The notes: a model not told the origin generated them from the sequence alone. Shown: positions 1-18,333, numbered from the stretch's first letter. The stretch: DNA of 64,000 bases from Mycobacterium sp. EPa45 (GCF_001021385.1 NZ_CP011773.1:3720001-3784000); one strand, 5' to 3'. Program-made: numbers and translations.

Positions 1-709
1 CAGTGACCGAATTACCGTCGATCGAGACCGGCACACCGCGCTCGAAGCCGACGATCACCTCGTCGGGGGTGCTCCAGTTCAGGGTCGGGTCTTCGGTGTA
101 GTCGTAGACGTCCTTGGTCGGCGCGTTCCAGAGGTGTTCCAGGAAGCCGGTTTCCACCGCCCGGCCCCAGACATTCTGGTCGATGGAGAACGGCGAGCGC
201 TTGGTGACGTTGATCGGGATGGCGTTCTCTTCGGCGAAGGCGATCGCTTTCTCCCGGGTCCAGGCGTAGTCGCGGACCGGCGCCAGCACCTCGAGATCCG
301 GGGCGAGCGAGGCAAATCCGACCTCGAAGCGGACCTGGTCGTTGCCCTTGCCGGTGCAGCCGTGCGCGACGATGCCGCCGCGGTGTTCACGCGCCGCGGT
401 CACCAGGTGCTTGACGATCAGCGGCCGGCTCAGCGCGGACACCAGCGGGTAACGGTCCATGTAGAGGGCGTTGGACTGGATGGCCGGCAGGCAGTACTGC
501 TCGGCGAACTCGTCGCGGGCATCGACCACGACCGCTTCGACGGCACCGCAATCCAGGGCGCGCTGGCGGACGACCTCCATATCCTCGCCGCCCTGGCCGA
601 GGTCGATGGCCACGGCCACCACCTCTTTGCCGGTCTCCTTGCCGATCCAGCTGATGGCCACCGAGGTGTCCAGGCCACCGGAATACGCCAAGATGACGCG
701 TTCGGACAT
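1..709 (-). CDS. argG: Argininosuccinate synthase, N-terminal part (cut by window edge)
   Basis: Joins citrulline and aspartate with ATP to make argininosuccinate, the penultimate step of arginine synthesis. The frame starts at ATG 709 and stays open to base 1, giving about 236 of the roughly 400 residues expected. The N-terminus reads [11 protein letters not shown] (residues 6-16), the ATP pyrophosphatase loop of the family, followed by [17 protein letters not shown] and [14 protein letters not shown], both typical of ArgG. The start lies 40 bases after the argR stop on the same strand, so it is the last gene of the arg cluster seen here. The 3' third lies outside the window. Confidence 0.96.
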   Translation of the reverse strand, partial: MSERVILAYSGGLDTSVAISWIGKETGKEVVAVAIDLGQGGEDMEVVRQRALDCGAVEAVVVDARDEFAEQYCLPAIQSNALYMDRYPLVSALSRPLIVKHLVTAAREHRGGIVAHGCTGKGNDQVRFEVGFASLAPDLEVLAPVRDYAWTREKAIAFAEENAIPINVTKRSPFSIDQNVWGRAVETGFLEHLWNAPTKDVYDYTEDPTLNWSTPDEVIVGFERGVPVSIDGNSVT

Positions 710-749
710 GAAGTGCTCCTTAGTCTTTGGTCTAGCGGATTTAGTTCTC

Positions 750-3323
<2,574 letters not shown>

Positions 3324-3324
<1 letters not shown>

Positions 3325-4193
3325 CAGGGAATCACCTTCGTTCCGGTGCCTTCGTCGGTGAACAGCTCGACGAGCACGCAGTGTTCGACGCGGCCGTCGA
3401 TCACGTGTGCGCTGGGAACCCCGCCCTCGACGGCCCGCAGGCAGGCCTCGATCTTGGGGATCATGCCGCTTTCCAGGTTGGGCAACAGCTTGGTCAAGGC
3501 GACGGTATCGATCTGGCTCACCAGGGAGTCGCGGTCGGGCCAGTCGGTGTACAGACCTTCGACGTCGGTGAGCATCAACAGCTTCTCGGCGCCCAGCGCC
3601 CTGGCCACTGCGGCAGCGGCGGTATCGGCGTTGATGTTGTGCACCACACCGTCGACGTCGGGCGCGATGGTCGAGATGACCGGGATACGCCCGGCCGCAA
3701 TGAGATCCAGCACCGCTGCGGTGTTCACGTGTTCGACGTCGCCGACCAGGCCGATGTCGGTGAGGACACCGTCGACGGTCACGCCGCGCCGCACTGCCGT
3801 GAACAATTGGGCGTCCTCGCCGGTGATGCCGACGGCGTACGGGCCGTGAGCGTTGATCAGGTTCACCAGTTCGCGACCGACCTGACCGAACAGCACCATC
3901 CGCGCGATGTCGAGCACCTCGGGCGTGGTGACCCGGAAGCCGCCCTTGAATTCTCCGGCGATACCAAGCTTTTTGAGCATCGCACTGATTTGCGGGCCGC
4001 CACCGTGCACGACGACAGGGTGGACACCGGTGTTGCGCAGGAACACCATGTCGTCGGCGAACGCGGCCTTCAGCCGGTCGTCGGTCATCGCGTTGCCACC
4101 GTATTTGACGACGACGATCTTGTCGTTGAGCTGCTTGAGCCAGGGCAGCGCCTCGGCGAGCACCGCGGCCTTGGTGTTCACGGTCGCGGTCAT
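3324..4193 (-). CDS. argB: Acetylglutamate kinase
   Basis: Phosphorylates N-acetylglutamate, the usual feedback-controlled step of the pathway. The 289-residue protein has the amino-acid-kinase signatures [10 protein letters not shown] near the N-terminus, [12 protein letters not shown], and the C-terminal [20 protein letters not shown]. The start ATG 4193 overlaps the argJ stop as ATGA. The open frame continues 137 codons upstream through argJ, but only this start matches the family N-terminus (…[14 protein letters not shown]). Confidence 0.97.
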
Positions 4194-5410
4194 GAGCTGT
4201 AGGCCGAATTCTCTTCGACGTAGGCGTGCGAGAGGTCGGTGGTGCGGATGGTCGCCTCTCCGTCGCCGAGCTTGAGGTCCACGGTCACCGCAATGTCCGC
4301 ACCCGACAGGTCCACGTCGCGGGCACCGGGCGCGCCGGCGCCGTCGATGCACACCGGGAACCCGTTGAACGACACGGTGATCCGCTGCGGATCGATCGCG
4401 AACGGGACCATGCCGACCGCGGCCAGCACCCGGCCCCAGTTCGGGTCGGAACCGAACAGCGCAGTCTTGACCAGGCTGTCGCGGGCGACGATACGGGCGG
4501 CAGTGACCGCGTCGTCGTCGCCCGGCGCGCCGGTGACGGTGATCGCGATGCGCTTGGTGACCCCTTCGGCGTCGGCCTGCAGTTGTGCGCAGAGGTCGTC
4601 GCACACCCGCAGCACGGCCGCGTCCAGATCCTCCTGGCTGGGCGCGATCTCACTGGCGCCGGAGGCCAGCAGGAGCACGGTGTCGTTGGTGGAGCAGCTG
4701 CCGTCGACGTCGAGGCGGTCGAAGGTCCTGGCGGTGGCTCGACGCAGCGCGGTGTCCAGGGCGGCGGCGTCGGCCACCGCGTCGGTGGTCAGCACCACCA
4801 GCATCGTGGCCAGCGACGGGGCCAACATGCCGGCCCCCTTGGCCATGCCGCCGATGGTCCAGTTCTCCCCCGACTCGATGGAGTGATGCAGCGCAACCTG
4901 TTTGGGCACCGTGTCGGTCGTCATGATGGCACGCGCGGCTTCCTCACCGCCGGTCAGCCCGCCGCCGAGTTCGTGGACGATGTCGGTGACACCGGGCAGC
5001 ACTTTTTCCATCGGCAGCCGGTCGCCGATCAGGCCTGTCGAGCAGATCGCGACCTCGATCGGACCGGTCTCGGTGCCCCAACGCGACAGTGCTGCGGCAA
5101 CGGCCTCGGCGGTCGCGTGGGTGTCCTGGAAGCCACCAGCGCCGGTACAGGCGTTGGCGCCACCGGAGTTCAACAGCACCGCGCGCAGCCGCCCGCTGGT
5201 GAGCACCTGCTGGCTCCACAGCACCGGCGCCGCTTTGACCTGGTTACGGGTGAACACCCCGGCGGCCGCATAGTCGGGGCCTTCGTTGAACACCAACGCC
5301 AGGTCGAGCGCGCCGGACGCCTTGATACCGGCGGCAATTCCCGTCGCACGGAATCCAGCCGGCGCCGTAACCCCCTGTGTGCGAACCAGTTTCGTCTCGT
5401 TAGTGCCCAT
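4190..5410 (-). CDS. argJ: Bifunctional glutamate N-acetyltransferase/ornithine acetyltransferase
   Basis: Transfers acetyl from acetylornithine to glutamate (the cyclic pathway) and can make acetylglutamate from acetyl-CoA. It has 406 residues. The family precursor cleaves itself at [14 protein letters not shown]; the nucleophilic Thr of that motif is T202 here, so alpha and beta chains are expected. The C-terminus ends in the conserved [15 protein letters not shown] 5410 gives the usual length; a longer in-frame extension to about 5560 overlaps argC and shows no homology to the family. Confidence 0.96.
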   Translation of the reverse strand: MGTNETKLVRTQGVTAPAGFRATGIAAGIKASGALDLALVFNEGPDYAAAGVFTRNQVKAAPVLWSQQVLTSGRLRAVLLNSGGANACTGAGGFQDTHATAEAVAAALSRWGTETGPIEVAICSTGLIGDRLPMEKVLPGVTDIVHELGGGLTGGEEAARAIMTTDTVPKQVALHHSIESGENWTIGGMAKGAGMLAPSLATMLVVLTTDAVADAAALDTALRRATARTFDRLDVDGSCSTNDTVLLLASGASEIAPSQEDLDAAVLRVCDDLCAQLQADAEGVTKRIAITVTGAPGDDDAVTAARIVARDSLVKTALFGSDPNWGRVLAAVGMVPFAIDPQRITVSFNGFPVCIDGAGAPGARDVDLSGADIAVTVDLKLGDGEATIRTTDLSHAYVEENSAYSS

Positions 5411-5445
5411 TCCCGGGTCGCTCCGCTCCTGCCCTCCGATACGCG

Positions 5446-10207
<4,762 letters not shown>

Positions 10208-10261
10208 TCATAGGTGATGCCACAATGACGCCTCGCAGGCATTTCACCCCAAGGAATCCCG

Positions 10262-11842
10262 ATGCTCCGAGCTCTCGCCGTTGCGGCCGTATGGGTGGTC
10301 GCGCTGGCCGTCGCGGGACTGGCGTTCGTATTCGACCCGTGGTGGTGGCTGCTCGCGGCACCGGTGGCGGCAGCCGCGGCGCTGGGAACGTGGGACCTAC
10401 TGCAGACCCGGCACACCCTGCTGCGGTCCTACCCGGTCATCGCACACGCGCGGTGGCTGGCCGAGGCGCTACGTCCGGAGATCCGGCAGTACTTCATCGA
10501 ATCGAACACCGAGGCCAGCCCGTTCGACCGGGAGACCCGCGACATGGTCTACGAGCGGGCCAAGGCCACCAAGAGCGACGAACCGTTCGGCACCGAGCGT
10601 GACGTGAACGCGCTGGGCTACGAATTCCTGCGCCATTCGCTGCGCGCCCGGCTGGCCACCGACCTCGCGCCCAGGGTGCGGCTCGGCGGCCCCGACTGCT
10701 CCGCGCCGTACGACATTGCGTTGTTCAACGTCTCGGCGATGAGCTTCGGCGCGCTGTCGGGCAATGCGATCGAGGCACTCAACGGCGGCGCGGCCCGCGG
10801 CGGATTCGCCCACGACACCGGCGAGGGCGGGATCAGCCCCTACCACCTCAAGCACGGCGGCGACCTGATCTGGGAGATCGGCTCGGGATATTTCGGGTGC
10901 CGCGACGCGGGCGGGCACTTCGATGCGGGACTGTTCGAGGAGAAGGCCGCCTGGCCCACGGTCAAGGCCATCTCCATCAAGCTGTCCCAGGGCGCCAAGC
11001 CCGGCCTCGGCGGCGTACTGCCTGGCGCCAAGGTGAGCGCCGAGATCGCCGCGACTCGCGGTGTGCCGATCGGGCAGACGGTGGTGTCCCCGCCGTCCCA
11101 CACCGCATTCCACACCCCGTTGGAGATGATGCATTTCATCGCGACGCTGCGCAGCCTGTCCGGCGGCAAGCCGATCGGGTTCAAGCTGTGCATCGGGGCG
11201 CGCACCGAGTTCTTGTCGATCTGCAAAGCCATGCTGCACACCGGCATCACGCCGGACTTCATCATCGTCGACGGCTCCGAGGGCGGAACCGGTGCGGCGC
11301 CACAGGAATTCGAAGACCACGTCGGCATGCCGCTGACCGAGGGCCTGATGCTGGTGCACAACGCGCTCGTCGGTAGCGGGCTGCGAAGGTCTATCAAGAT
11401 CGGGGCGTCGGGCAAAGTGGCCAGCGGCGTCGATATTGTCAGCCGCATCTGCCAGGGCGCGGACTTCACGATGTCCGCGCGGGCAATGATGTTCGCGGTC
11501 GGCTGTATTCAGGCGATGAAGTGCAATACCAACAAGTGCCCGACCGGGGTGGCCACCCAGGACAGAGCTCGCGCCCGGGCGCTCTACGTTCCCGACAAGA
11601 CCGAGCGGGTGGTCAACTTCCAACGGGCCACCGTGGCCAGCGCTGCCCAGATCGTTGCCTCGATGGGGCTAAACGGATTCGGCGATCTCGAGCCGTCGAT
11701 GCTCAACCGCCGCATCGAGGGGCAGCGCACGCGCACCTACGCTGAGATCTACGACTGGCTGATGCCCGGGGAGCTTCTCGACGACCCGCCGGAGTCGTGG
11801 CGCTCGGACTGGATCGAAGCGTCCGCGGAGGAGTTCCGGTGA
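10262..11842 (+). CDS. FMN-binding glutamate-synthase-like membrane protein
   Basis: The 526-residue protein begins with two closely spaced hydrophobic segments (about residues 1-40). It then has the FMN-dependent barrel of the glutamate synthase large chain: FNVSAMSFGALSGNAIEALN, HDTGEGGISPYHLKHGG, and DFIIVDGSEGGTGAAP. A 3Fe-4S ligand set C-x5-C-x4-C is seen as C415, C421 and C426 (…KCNTNKCPTGVA). It lacks the N-terminal amidotransferase domain of full GltB, so the physiological substrate is unknown. ATG 10262 follows AAGGAA at a suitable distance. Confidence 0.88.
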   Translation: MLRALAVAAVWVVALAVAGLAFVFDPWWWLLAAPVAAAAALGTWDLLQTRHTLLRSYPVIAHARWLAEALRPEIRQYFIESNTEASPFDRETRDMVYERAKATKSDEPFGTERDVNALGYEFLRHSLRARLATDLAPRVRLGGPDCSAPYDIALFNVSAMSFGALSGNAIEALNGGAARGGFAHDTGEGGISPYHLKHGGDLIWEIGSGYFGCRDAGGHFDAGLFEEKAAWPTVKAISIKLSQGAKPGLGGVLPGAKVSAEIAATRGVPIGQTVVSPPSHTAFHTPLEMMHFIATLRSLSGGKPIGFKLCIGARTEFLSICKAMLHTGITPDFIIVDGSEGGTGAAPQEFEDHVGMPLTEGLMLVHNALVGSGLRRSIKIGASGKVASGVDIVSRICQGADFTMSARAMMFAVGCIQAMKCNTNKCPTGVATQDRARARALYVPDKTERVVNFQRATVASAAQIVASMGLNGFGDLEPSMLNRRIEGQRTRTYAEIYDWLMPGELLDDPPESWRSDWIEASAEEFR

Positions 11843-12033
11843 GCGGTGCCTGCCACCTTGCTTCATCCAATCCTCAAGCCGCGGAGTAATTTTCCCACCG
11901 ACGACGGACCTCGTCGCGGAGATCAGCAGGCCCTGACATCGGACACCGCCCAGTCCACACATCTCACCTGGCCAAACACCGCTTGGTGCCTGGCTCGGTC
12001 CAGTACGATATCGATAAAGACCTGGGGGTCCTC

Positions 12034-12423
12034 ATGTTTCATGTTCCGTTGACCGTCGCGGCAGTCGCCGTGTTGTCGGTATCGCTGGCACCGGTCGCCG
12101 CCGCCGACACCCTCGGGGCACAGTGCACCGACTGGATGAAGATTTCGGCCGATTCCACCACCGGCGCGAAGATGTTCTGCGCCGCGCCGCCAGGGACGGG
12201 CGAGGACGCCCTGACGTGGACTGCGTGGTCACAGGGGGCTTGGAGCGATGCTCCGCCCGTCGGTCCGGTCGGCAGCCCATGCTCGGGTCCGAACTACGCG
12301 TTCGGGCTATCTAGCGACGACTACGTCGTATGGTGCTACGCGGGTGGAAAGGTGCTGCTGCCGGGCGGTGACGGGTATGTCCCCGCCGCGTCATCATCGG
12401 TCTGGAGCCTGTACTCGCCGTGA
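12034..12423 (+). CDS. Small secreted protein with a C-TG-M-C-LxW motif
   Basis: A 129-residue protein of unknown function. It has a signal peptide (hydrophobic segment about residues 6-18, then APVAAADTLG, likely cut after AAA). The mature part has four cysteines, suggesting two disulfides, and the pattern TGAKMFCAAPPGTGEDALTW. The start ATG 12034 sits seven bases after GGGGGT; an upstream in-frame start at 11983 lacks a ribosome-binding site. The protein encoded on the other strand at 12446-12667 shares the pattern, so the two appear to be paralogues meeting tail to tail. Confidence 0.7.
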   Translation: MFHVPLTVAAVAVLSVSLAPVAAADTLGAQCTDWMKISADSTTGAKMFCAAPPGTGEDALTWTAWSQGAWSDAPPVGPVGSPCSGPNYAFGLSSDDYVVWCYAGGKVLLPGGDGYVPAASSSVWSLYSP

Positions 12424-12445
12424 TGACACCGCGTCCGCACGGTCG

Positions 12446-12667
12446 CTAAGCCGGTCCGCCGTACTGCCACACGAGACTGTGGCTTCCGGTCATGGTCGGA
12501 TTGCACCACATCGTCCGACCAGTGTCGTCCTGGCTGGTGGCGTGAAACTCCACGCACGGGTCACCGGGCGATGGCGCCTGGGCATTGGCGGAACCGCCCG
12601 CCACGACGAGAACGATCGGCATAACAGCCGTAACCAGGGTGACCCTGACGAACCAGAGTGTCTGCAT
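12446..12667 (-). CDS. Small secreted protein, paralogue of the neighbouring exported protein
   Basis: A 73-residue exported protein of unknown function. The signal peptide is MQTLWFVRVTLVTAVMPIVL followed by VVAGGSANAQA, with cleavage expected after ANA. The mature part is about 40 residues with two cysteines and the motif TGRTMWCNPTMTGSHSLVW, which parallels the protein at 12034-12423. ATG 12667 has an excellent AAGGAGG eight bases upstream; an upstream GTG (12676) falls inside that ribosome-binding site and is unlikely. The gene lies downstream of the patatin gene on the same strand and could be the last gene of that operon. Confidence 0.68.
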   Translation of the reverse strand: MQTLWFVRVTLVTAVMPIVLVVAGGSANAQAPSPGDPCVEFHATSQDDTGRTMWCNPTMTGSHSLVWQYGGPA

Positions 12668-12714
12668 AACCGACACCTCCTTGCGGTCTATCCGAAATCT
12701 TCAGCGCCCAGCTG

Positions 12715-13899
12715 TCACGGTAATCCGCGAACGACCGCCGAGCGCGAAGAACGTGCGAACCTGTGCGGGTAGCCCCCGCGACCCTGTCGACTATAGAAAC
12801 CCGTCGAAGTGGGAAATGTGCCCTTCCGGGCGGCACGCTGACCGATACGTTGAAGGTCGCCGATGTGGTCGACGGAATCGATCTTTTGAATAGGTTCCGG
12901 TTGTATGTCGTGCAACCCCAGCGCGTCGAGGCCGACGCGGGTCAGTTCGGCGTTGTAGCGGACATAGGTGAACAACCGCGCGCCCGGTAGCGCATCCCCG
13001 TCAGCCATAAGATCACCAACCTCTTGATCCAACACCGAACCGTAACGGCAGCGCCCGAACACCCGGCAGAGCAGATCTTGTTGATGCAGGGCTGCCGACA
13101 TCAGGGCTGCCGGCACTGAGGTCGCGTTGAACAGCAGATTCATGTCGTCGGGACGAAGGCTGTCGACAGCCTTGGGAGCTGTGCCGGTGCCGACCGACAC
13201 CAACATCAACCGGTCCTCCCCGGTGGGCCAGCCCAGTCGGTAGACACCGAGGGTAGCCATCAGAAAAAGGTGAAAGGCCGGATTGTTGTACATGGTCAAA
13301 CCACCATCGACGAAGACGAAATCGCTTGAGCCGACGCGGATTCTCTCGGGCGGGAAGTAGACCGGTGCCGCGGTGCTCGCCCGTACCAGCTGCCACAACG
13401 GCAGGCGCAGATTGCTGTTCTCAGCATCCGCATTGAACATTCCGCCCGGGTTGTTACTCAGCGGCCATGGTGAATCCGTTGTGGCGTTACGCAAAACCAT
13501 CATCAACAACGTGTCCAGACGCTCATCGCCAAAGGTGATGTCGCCGAACGTCTCCTGTAGCAGCTCCTGCAGGCGTTCGCTGCTGTAACGCTGCTTGTAC
13601 CACTGGGTGATGAATGCACGGTCAAACATCGGTTTGGCGTGGGTGCTGTAAAACTGACGAAGCTGCGCCACTGACATGCGACATGACAAACCTGCGGCGA
13701 TGATCGCACCCGTGCTGGTTCCGGCGATGTAGTCGAAGTAATCGGCAAGGACGAAGTTGTGATCCCGAGATAGCCCCTCGCGCAGTTGCGCTTCGATCTC
13801 CGCGAGTATTTCCAGTGCGAGGACACCGCGAATGCCGCCACCGTCGATGGCGAGCATCTTTTTGGGGCCGTCCGCCCGCAGCCGATCACGGTAGCTCAC
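12715..13899 (-). CDS. Patatin-like phospholipase, probable 3' frameshift
   Basis: Predicted Ser-Asp dyad lipid acyl hydrolase. The 394-residue frame carries all patatin motifs: the oxyanion loop DGGGIRG (19-25), the nucleophile elbow GTSTG (S62) and the DGG dyad (D198). The last 38 or so residues, after DLQRIGQRAA, look unlike the family. Shifting the frame by one base there gives PEGHISHFDGFL and a stop at 12791-12793, the kind of ending expected. I therefore think a single-base frameshift in the run around 12830 extends the frame to 12715, although the catalytic domain is intact. The gene starts 33 bases after the TIR-STAND-WD40 gene and is probably co-transcribed with it. Patatins act as membrane-degrading effectors in several bacterial defence systems. 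Confidence 0.88.
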   Translation of the reverse strand: MSYRDRLRADGPKKMLAIDGGGIRGVLALEILAEIEAQLREGLSRDHNFVLADYFDYIAGTSTGAIIAAGLSCRMSVAQLRQFYSTHAKPMFDRAFITQWYKQRYSSERLQELLQETFGDITFGDERLDTLLMMVLRNATTDSPWPLSNNPGGMFNADAENSNLRLPLWQLVRASTAAPVYFPPERIRVGSSDFVFVDGGLTMYNNPAFHLFLMATLGVYRLGWPTGEDRLMLVSVGTGTAPKAVDSLRPDDMNLLFNATSVPAALMSAALHQQDLLCRVFGRCRYGSVLDQEVGDLMADGDALPGARLFTYVRYNAELTRVGLDALGLHDIQPEPIQKIDSVDHIGDLQRIGQRAARKGTFPTSTGFYSRQGRGGYPHRFARSSRSAVVRGLP

Positions 13900-13932
13900 C
13901 AGCCCGCCGTCCAGATCACAGCCTTCATGCCG

Positions 13933-16900
13933 TCAGCGGTTCGCGGCGTCGGGCGGTGTCGGAAGTCCGGGGCAGACCGGAATGTAGCCTATGGCAGATG
14001 AGACCCAGTCGTTCCATTCCCGATGGCTCATGTTCTGAGTGATCTTACGGCACAACAGTTCTGGCCAGATTGCCTGATCCGGAGTCGGCCATTCCAGTAC
14101 GGTACCGTCGGAGCTGCCGGAGATGACACGCTGCCCATCGGGGCTGAACCCGACACTGGTTACCCCCTTGGTGTGGCCGTTGAGCGGTGCGCCGATCGCG
14201 TGGGGCGTGTCCGCCTCCCACAGTCGAAGTGTTTTGTCAGCGCTGCCCGAGATGATGCGGTGTCCGTCGGGGCTGAATGCCACCGCGGAGACCAGGTCGG
14301 TGTGGCCGGTCATCGGAAGTCCGATGGGTCCGCCGGTGTCGGCATCCCACAATCGCAAGGTTTGATCCCAGCTGCCCGAGACGATGCGGTGTCCGTCCGG
14401 GCTGAACCCGACAGCCGACACAACGTCGCTGTGGCCCGTCATCGGTTCCCCGATGGGTTTGCTGGTGTCGACGTCCCATTCGCGTACGGTCTTGTCGAAG
14501 CCGCCGGAGACTACGCGGTGCCCGTCCGGACTGAATGCCACGCTCCACACCAACTCGGCGTTGCCGGTCAAAGGTTGCCCAATCGGCTTTCCGGTGTCGG
14601 CGTTCCACACCCGCAGCGCGTTGTCCTCGACGCTCGCGGTCACGATACGGTGCCCGTCCGGGCTGAATGACGCCTTGATGACAATCGCATCCGGCGGGGT
14701 CATCGGCTTTCCAACGGGCTCGCCGCTATCTGAGTCCCACACTTGCAATGTGCCGATTTTGTCGACTGCGAGGACCCTGCGACCATCGGGGCTGAACGCC
14801 ACCTTGGTGACCCCCACGGTCTGGCCCGGGAGCGGGGGGCCGATGGGCTGGCCGGTGGCTGCGTCTCGCATCTGCACCGTGTCGCCGGTCGCGGCGACGA
14901 TACGACGTCCGTCGGGACTGAAGCCCACGCTCGATATCGGGCCCGCGCCAGTCACCAGCGCGGCGGTGGTGGAGTCCCACAGCCGCAAGGTTCGGTCGCC
15001 GCCGCCGGAGAAGATCCGCCGTCCGTCGGGGCTGAAGGTAACCGCTTGGACGTAAGCCGTGTGGCCAGTGAGCGGGGCGCCGATGCGCTGGCCGGTGTCG
15101 ACATCCCATACGGTGACCGTGTGGTCAGCGCCGCCCGAAACGAGCCGGCGGCCGTCAGGGCTGAAGGCCACACCATTCCCCGAGCCGCTCATCGGCGACC
15201 CGACGGGCCGACCGGTGCCGGCATCCCATAACTGCAGGATGTCGTTTCGGGAGCTGGCCGATGCGATGCGGCGACCGTCGGGACTGAACGCCACGCTGGA
15301 CACCTCGTCTCCGCAGTCGATCGGCACGCCAAGGGGTTGGCCGGTGTGGGTGTCCCACAGCCGCAGTGTGTGATCGGAACTGCCCGAAACGATGCGCTGC
15401 CCATCGGGACCGAACGCGACGCCGTTCACGGCACCGGTATGGCCGGTCATCGGCGGCCCCACGGGCTGGCCGGTGTCGGCGTCCCAGAGCCGCAGGGTCT
15501 GATCGGAACTGCCCGAGACGATTCGGCGCCCATCGGGACTGAACGCCACGCCGTTCACGGCACCGGTATGGCCGGTCATCGGCGGCCCCACGGGCTGGCC
15601 GGTGTCGGCGTCCCAGAGCCGCAGCGTGTAATCCCAGCTGCCCGAAACGATGCGACGCCCATCGGGACTGAACGCCACGCTGGTCACCGCGTCGGCGTGG
15701 CCGGTCATCGGCGGCCCCACCGGCTGGCCGGTGTCGGCGTCCCACCGCCGCAATGTCTTGTCGTTGCTCGCCGAAGCCATTCGCCGTCCGTCGGGGCTGA
15801 AAGCCACACTGTTCACAACGTCGCCGGTAGGGATGATCTTGAGTGTTTTCCGCAACCCGACCACGCCGGCAAACAGCGCGCCGGTGTCGGCAGCTGTCGG
15901 CGCGATTCGCGGCGCGGCGAGGATCTGCTGAAGCGCCCTCGCATCACCTCCGCCCTGAATGCCGGCCAGCATGGATTGCCCCTCGGAGGTCAGTTTGAGA
16001 GCGACCGCTTCGCGCGTGCGGGCGTCGGCCTGATACCGGGCCGTAGTTGCCTGGACGATCCCGACGACGGCAACGGCAGCACCGACAATGGCGATGATTG
16101 CTATCACGGCGGTCGCGGCGAGGACTCGGCGCAGTATGCGTGAGCGTTTCCGCAACACCACCGCGTGTGACTGCGCCTGCTCCTTCGCAGCGGTCTCGGC
16201 GGCCGCGAGTTTCTCCGCGGCATCGCGCCGGTCCTTCTCGGCCTGCAATTCGGCTTCCTGCTGACGCTTCTCGGCTTCGACCCGCGATTCCTCTCGCGCA
16301 CGGGAGGCGCGCAGGAAGTCGCGGCAGGGTTGCACGCGATCTCGGAATCCAGGTGCGGCCGCCAAGATTTCGGCGTCCGCGAGCCGCGTACCTTGCAGCA
16401 GCCAGGCGTCGTCGCGTTGATTTCTCTCCCACGCAAGAGCACCACGCTCGATCGAGTCGGCATTCTTGAGATCCTCGCGTTGCTCAGCCAGCCATCGGGC
16501 CAACTCGTCCCACTGACGCAACAGGCTTTCCAACGCGACCTCGACGACCACCTCGCCGTCACGGGTGTCTTTGACCAGTAGCCGTTTGGCAACGAGCTTC
16601 TCGAGCAGCGGACGACTCTGCTCGGGCAGCTCGGTCCAGCGGGTGACCCGCCGCATCGGCTGGTCATTGTCGGGATTGATCGTGGCCAGCCACGGAATGA
16701 ATGCCGCACGCAACTGTTGCAGCTGCAGTGCCCGCTGCTCGGCGCACTGACTCAACAAACTGTCAATTTCGGTGCGCACCACGGATTGGATGCCACCCAT
16801 CGAAAGATATTCCGGCAGCGACAATGTGCCGTCGCTTCCGTAGTCTTCGTAGAGCCGGGCCAGCGTCAATGCCAGCAGCGGCAGCGTATCCGCACCCTCG

Positions 16901-18192
16901 GTGCAGTCGTCGAGCAATCGGTTGACCAGTTCGGGTTCTATCTGGACAGGTCGACCACCTTCGGTGGCGCGGACGGCTGGACCGGTGACTACGTCTTTGA
17001 ACTGCGTACGCGGCATCGGTTTGAGTTCGTCAAACAACACGGTGCCCACCCCAGCCAGCTGCGGAGCAGTCTGCAACGCCTGGTAACGATCGGTCCGGAT
17101 AGTGACGGCCAGTACCAGACCCAGCCGGTCCGACTGACCGTCGCCGCACGCAGCCAGGCCCGCAATCAGCTCCAGGAACGCCGCCGCCTCCCTGCCGGCA
17201 TCGGCGCCGAACAGTTCCTCGGCTTGATCCAAGGGCAGCACAAGCGTCGGCAGCGGCATCTCGCCGGCCTCGGTCAACAACCGGGCGCTCGCCGCACGTT
17301 GTATCTCGAGGAGCCACTGCGCCAGCTGGGCCACCGAACCGCCCAAGCACGCCTGTTTGATCTCACCGAGCCCCGGTGCGCCCAAACCCAATCGGGTACG
17401 AGTGGCGTGAATGGCTCGGGCCAACCCGGTGTCCCCGGTGAGAGCGCTGCGTTGTGGTCGCACGATGTCAAGAACCATGAACTCACGGTCGTCGCGGCGC
17501 AGTCGCGGCAACAAACCCGCACGCAGGAACGACGACTTCCCGGTTCCTGATGGGCCGAGTACGACGAAGAGCGTCTCTAATCCGGATCTGCGCATCCCGC
17601 GCAGCGCATCCAGCCCTCGCAGGATCTGAGCGTCGCGGCCGAAGAATACCGCCGCGTCGACTTCTTCCAGCGGTTCCCATCCCCGATACGGTGCGCGCTC
17701 AGGATCATTGGGGGGCGGCCAGACGAATGACTCCGCGCCGATCCCGGCGCCGACGATGCCCTCCCGCAGCCGGTACAGGCCCTCGGACAAGAACTCGACC
17801 GGTGCAGCGTCATCACCAATGTCGATCAGGGTGGTCGGGCCGGGACCGATAAGGTCGATCTGCTGCCACTCCCGCGTGGGGTCATCACCGGTCAGCGCAC
17901 CAATCCGAGCGGAAAAGACTTTCTTGTTCAAGTATTCGGCGAACCGATACTCCGTCTTGCACTCCGGGGAGGCCTCCCAGTCGGCTGACACAAGGCATAT
18001 CACCGCCTCGCAGCGGGTGCTGGCCTGCCGCAACGCGTCCTTCCACCGCACGCCCGATCGAATCCCGCTGTCACGATCAAGGTCCAGGAAGATTTCGTTG
18101 GCCAACGGCGGCTCCTGACCGATCAGCCACTGCCGCAACGCGATCGCCTGCCGATTGTCCCGGCTGGAGTGACTCAGGAAGATCCGCGACAT
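13933..18192 (-). CDS. TIR-STAND NTPase-WD40 protein (NLR-like)
   Basis: A 1419-residue multidomain protein. Residues 2-100 are a TIR domain ([40 protein letters not shown]), with E81 at the position of the TIR NADase glutamate. Residues about 170-600 form an nSTAND1-type NTPase: entry motif [20 protein letters not shown]-loop GPSGTGKS (213-220), Walker [13 protein letters not shown] (317-328). A charged coiled coil precedes one transmembrane helix at about 690-712. Residues about 792-1366 are 14 WD40 repeats, enough for two seven-bladed propellers. This is a sensor-switch-effector design like NLR immune receptors. Neighbours are a RyR/TrkA membrane protein upstream and a patatin downstream, all on the same strand. 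ATG 18192 has only a weak ribosome-binding site. Confidence 0.9.
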   Translation of the reverse strand: MSRIFLSHSSRDNRQAIALRQWLIGQEPPLANEIFLDLDRDSGIRSGVRWKDALRQASTRCEAVICLVSADWEASPECKTEYRFAEYLNKKVFSARIGALTGDDPTREWQQIDLIGPGPTTLIDIGDDAAPVEFLSEGLYRLREGIVGAGIGAESFVWPPPNDPERAPYRGWEPLEEVDAAVFFGRDAQILRGLDALRGMRRSGLETLFVVLGPSGTGKSSFLRAGLLPRLRRDDREFMVLDIVRPQRSALTGDTGLARAIHATRTRLGLGAPGLGEIKQACLGGSVAQLAQWLLEIQRAASARLLTEAGEMPLPTLVLPLDQAEELFGADAGREAAAFLELIAGLAACGDGQSDRLGLVLAVTIRTDRYQALQTAPQLAGVGTVLFDELKPMPRTQFKDVVTGPAVRATEGGRPVQIEPELVNRLLDDCTEGADTLPLLALTLARLYEDYGSDGTLSLPEYLSMGGIQSVVRTEIDSLLSQCAEQRALQLQQLRAAFIPWLATINPDNDQPMRRVTRWTELPEQSRPLLEKLVAKRLLVKDTRDGEVVVEVALESLLRQWDELARWLAEQREDLKNADSIERGALAWERNQRDDAWLLQGTRLADAEILAAAPGFRDRVQPCRDFLRASRAREESRVEAEKRQQEAELQAEKDRRDAAEKLAAAETAAKEQAQSHAVVLRKRSRILRRVLAATAVIAIIAIVGAAVAVVGIVQATTARYQADARTREAVALKLTSEGQSMLAGIQGGGDARALQQILAAPRIAPTAADTGALFAGVVGLRKTLKIIPTGDVVNSVAFSPDGRRMASASNDKTLRRWDADTGQPVGPPMTGHADAVTSVAFSPDGRRIVSGSWDYTLRLWDADTGQPVGPPMTGHTGAVNGVAFSPDGRRIVSGSSDQTLRLWDADTGQPVGPPMTGHTGAVNGVAFGPDGQRIVSGSSDHTLRLWDTHTGQPLGVPIDCGDEVSSVAFSPDGRRIASASSRNDILQLWDAGTGRPVGSPMSGSGNGVAFSPDGRRLVSGGADHTVTVWDVDTGQRIGAPLTGHTAYVQAVTFSPDGRRIFSGGGDRTLRLWDSTTAALVTGAGPISSVGFSPDGRRIVAATGDTVQMRDAATGQPIGPPLPGQTVGVTKVAFSPDGRRVLAVDKIGTLQVWDSDSGEPVGKPMTPPDAIVIKASFSPDGHRIVTASVEDNALRVWNADTGKPIGQPLTGNAELVWSVAFSPDGHRVVSGGFDKTVREWDVDTSKPIGEPMTGHSDVVSAVGFSPDGHRIVSGSWDQTLRLWDADTGGPIGLPMTGHTDLVSAVAFSPDGHRIISGSADKTLRLWEADTPHAIGAPLNGHTKGVTSVGFSPDGQRVISGSSDGTVLEWPTPDQAIWPELLCRKITQNMSHREWNDWVSSAIGYIPVCPGLPTPPDAANR
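14090..15820. repeat. Tandem WD40-coding repeats, about 129 bp each
   Basis: Fourteen in-frame repeats encode the WD40 blades. The units with ends near 15410, 15540 and 15670 are almost identical at the DNA level: a stretch of about 75 bases beginning gccgttcacggcaccggt recurs 129 bp apart (15421 and 15550) without a change I can see. Outer units are more diverged. Such internal identity points to recent duplication or gene conversion within the sensor domain. Confidence 0.85.
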
Positions 18193-18333
18193 GCGATCAC
18201 CGGGTCCTGTGCCCTACCAACATCTGCCACCCCGCGCCGCCAGCAGCCCTGGATCGGGTCAAAGAACCACACCCGTAGCAGAAAGCGTAGATCTGTCGGC
18301 CTCGCCCTCGGGGGCAAAATCGGGAATCCGCGG

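Noticed and set aside
14090-15820. CRISPR-like appearance of regularly spaced repeats
   Set aside because: Repeats are contiguous 129-bp coding units in frame with WD40 motifs, without short spacers or cas genes.
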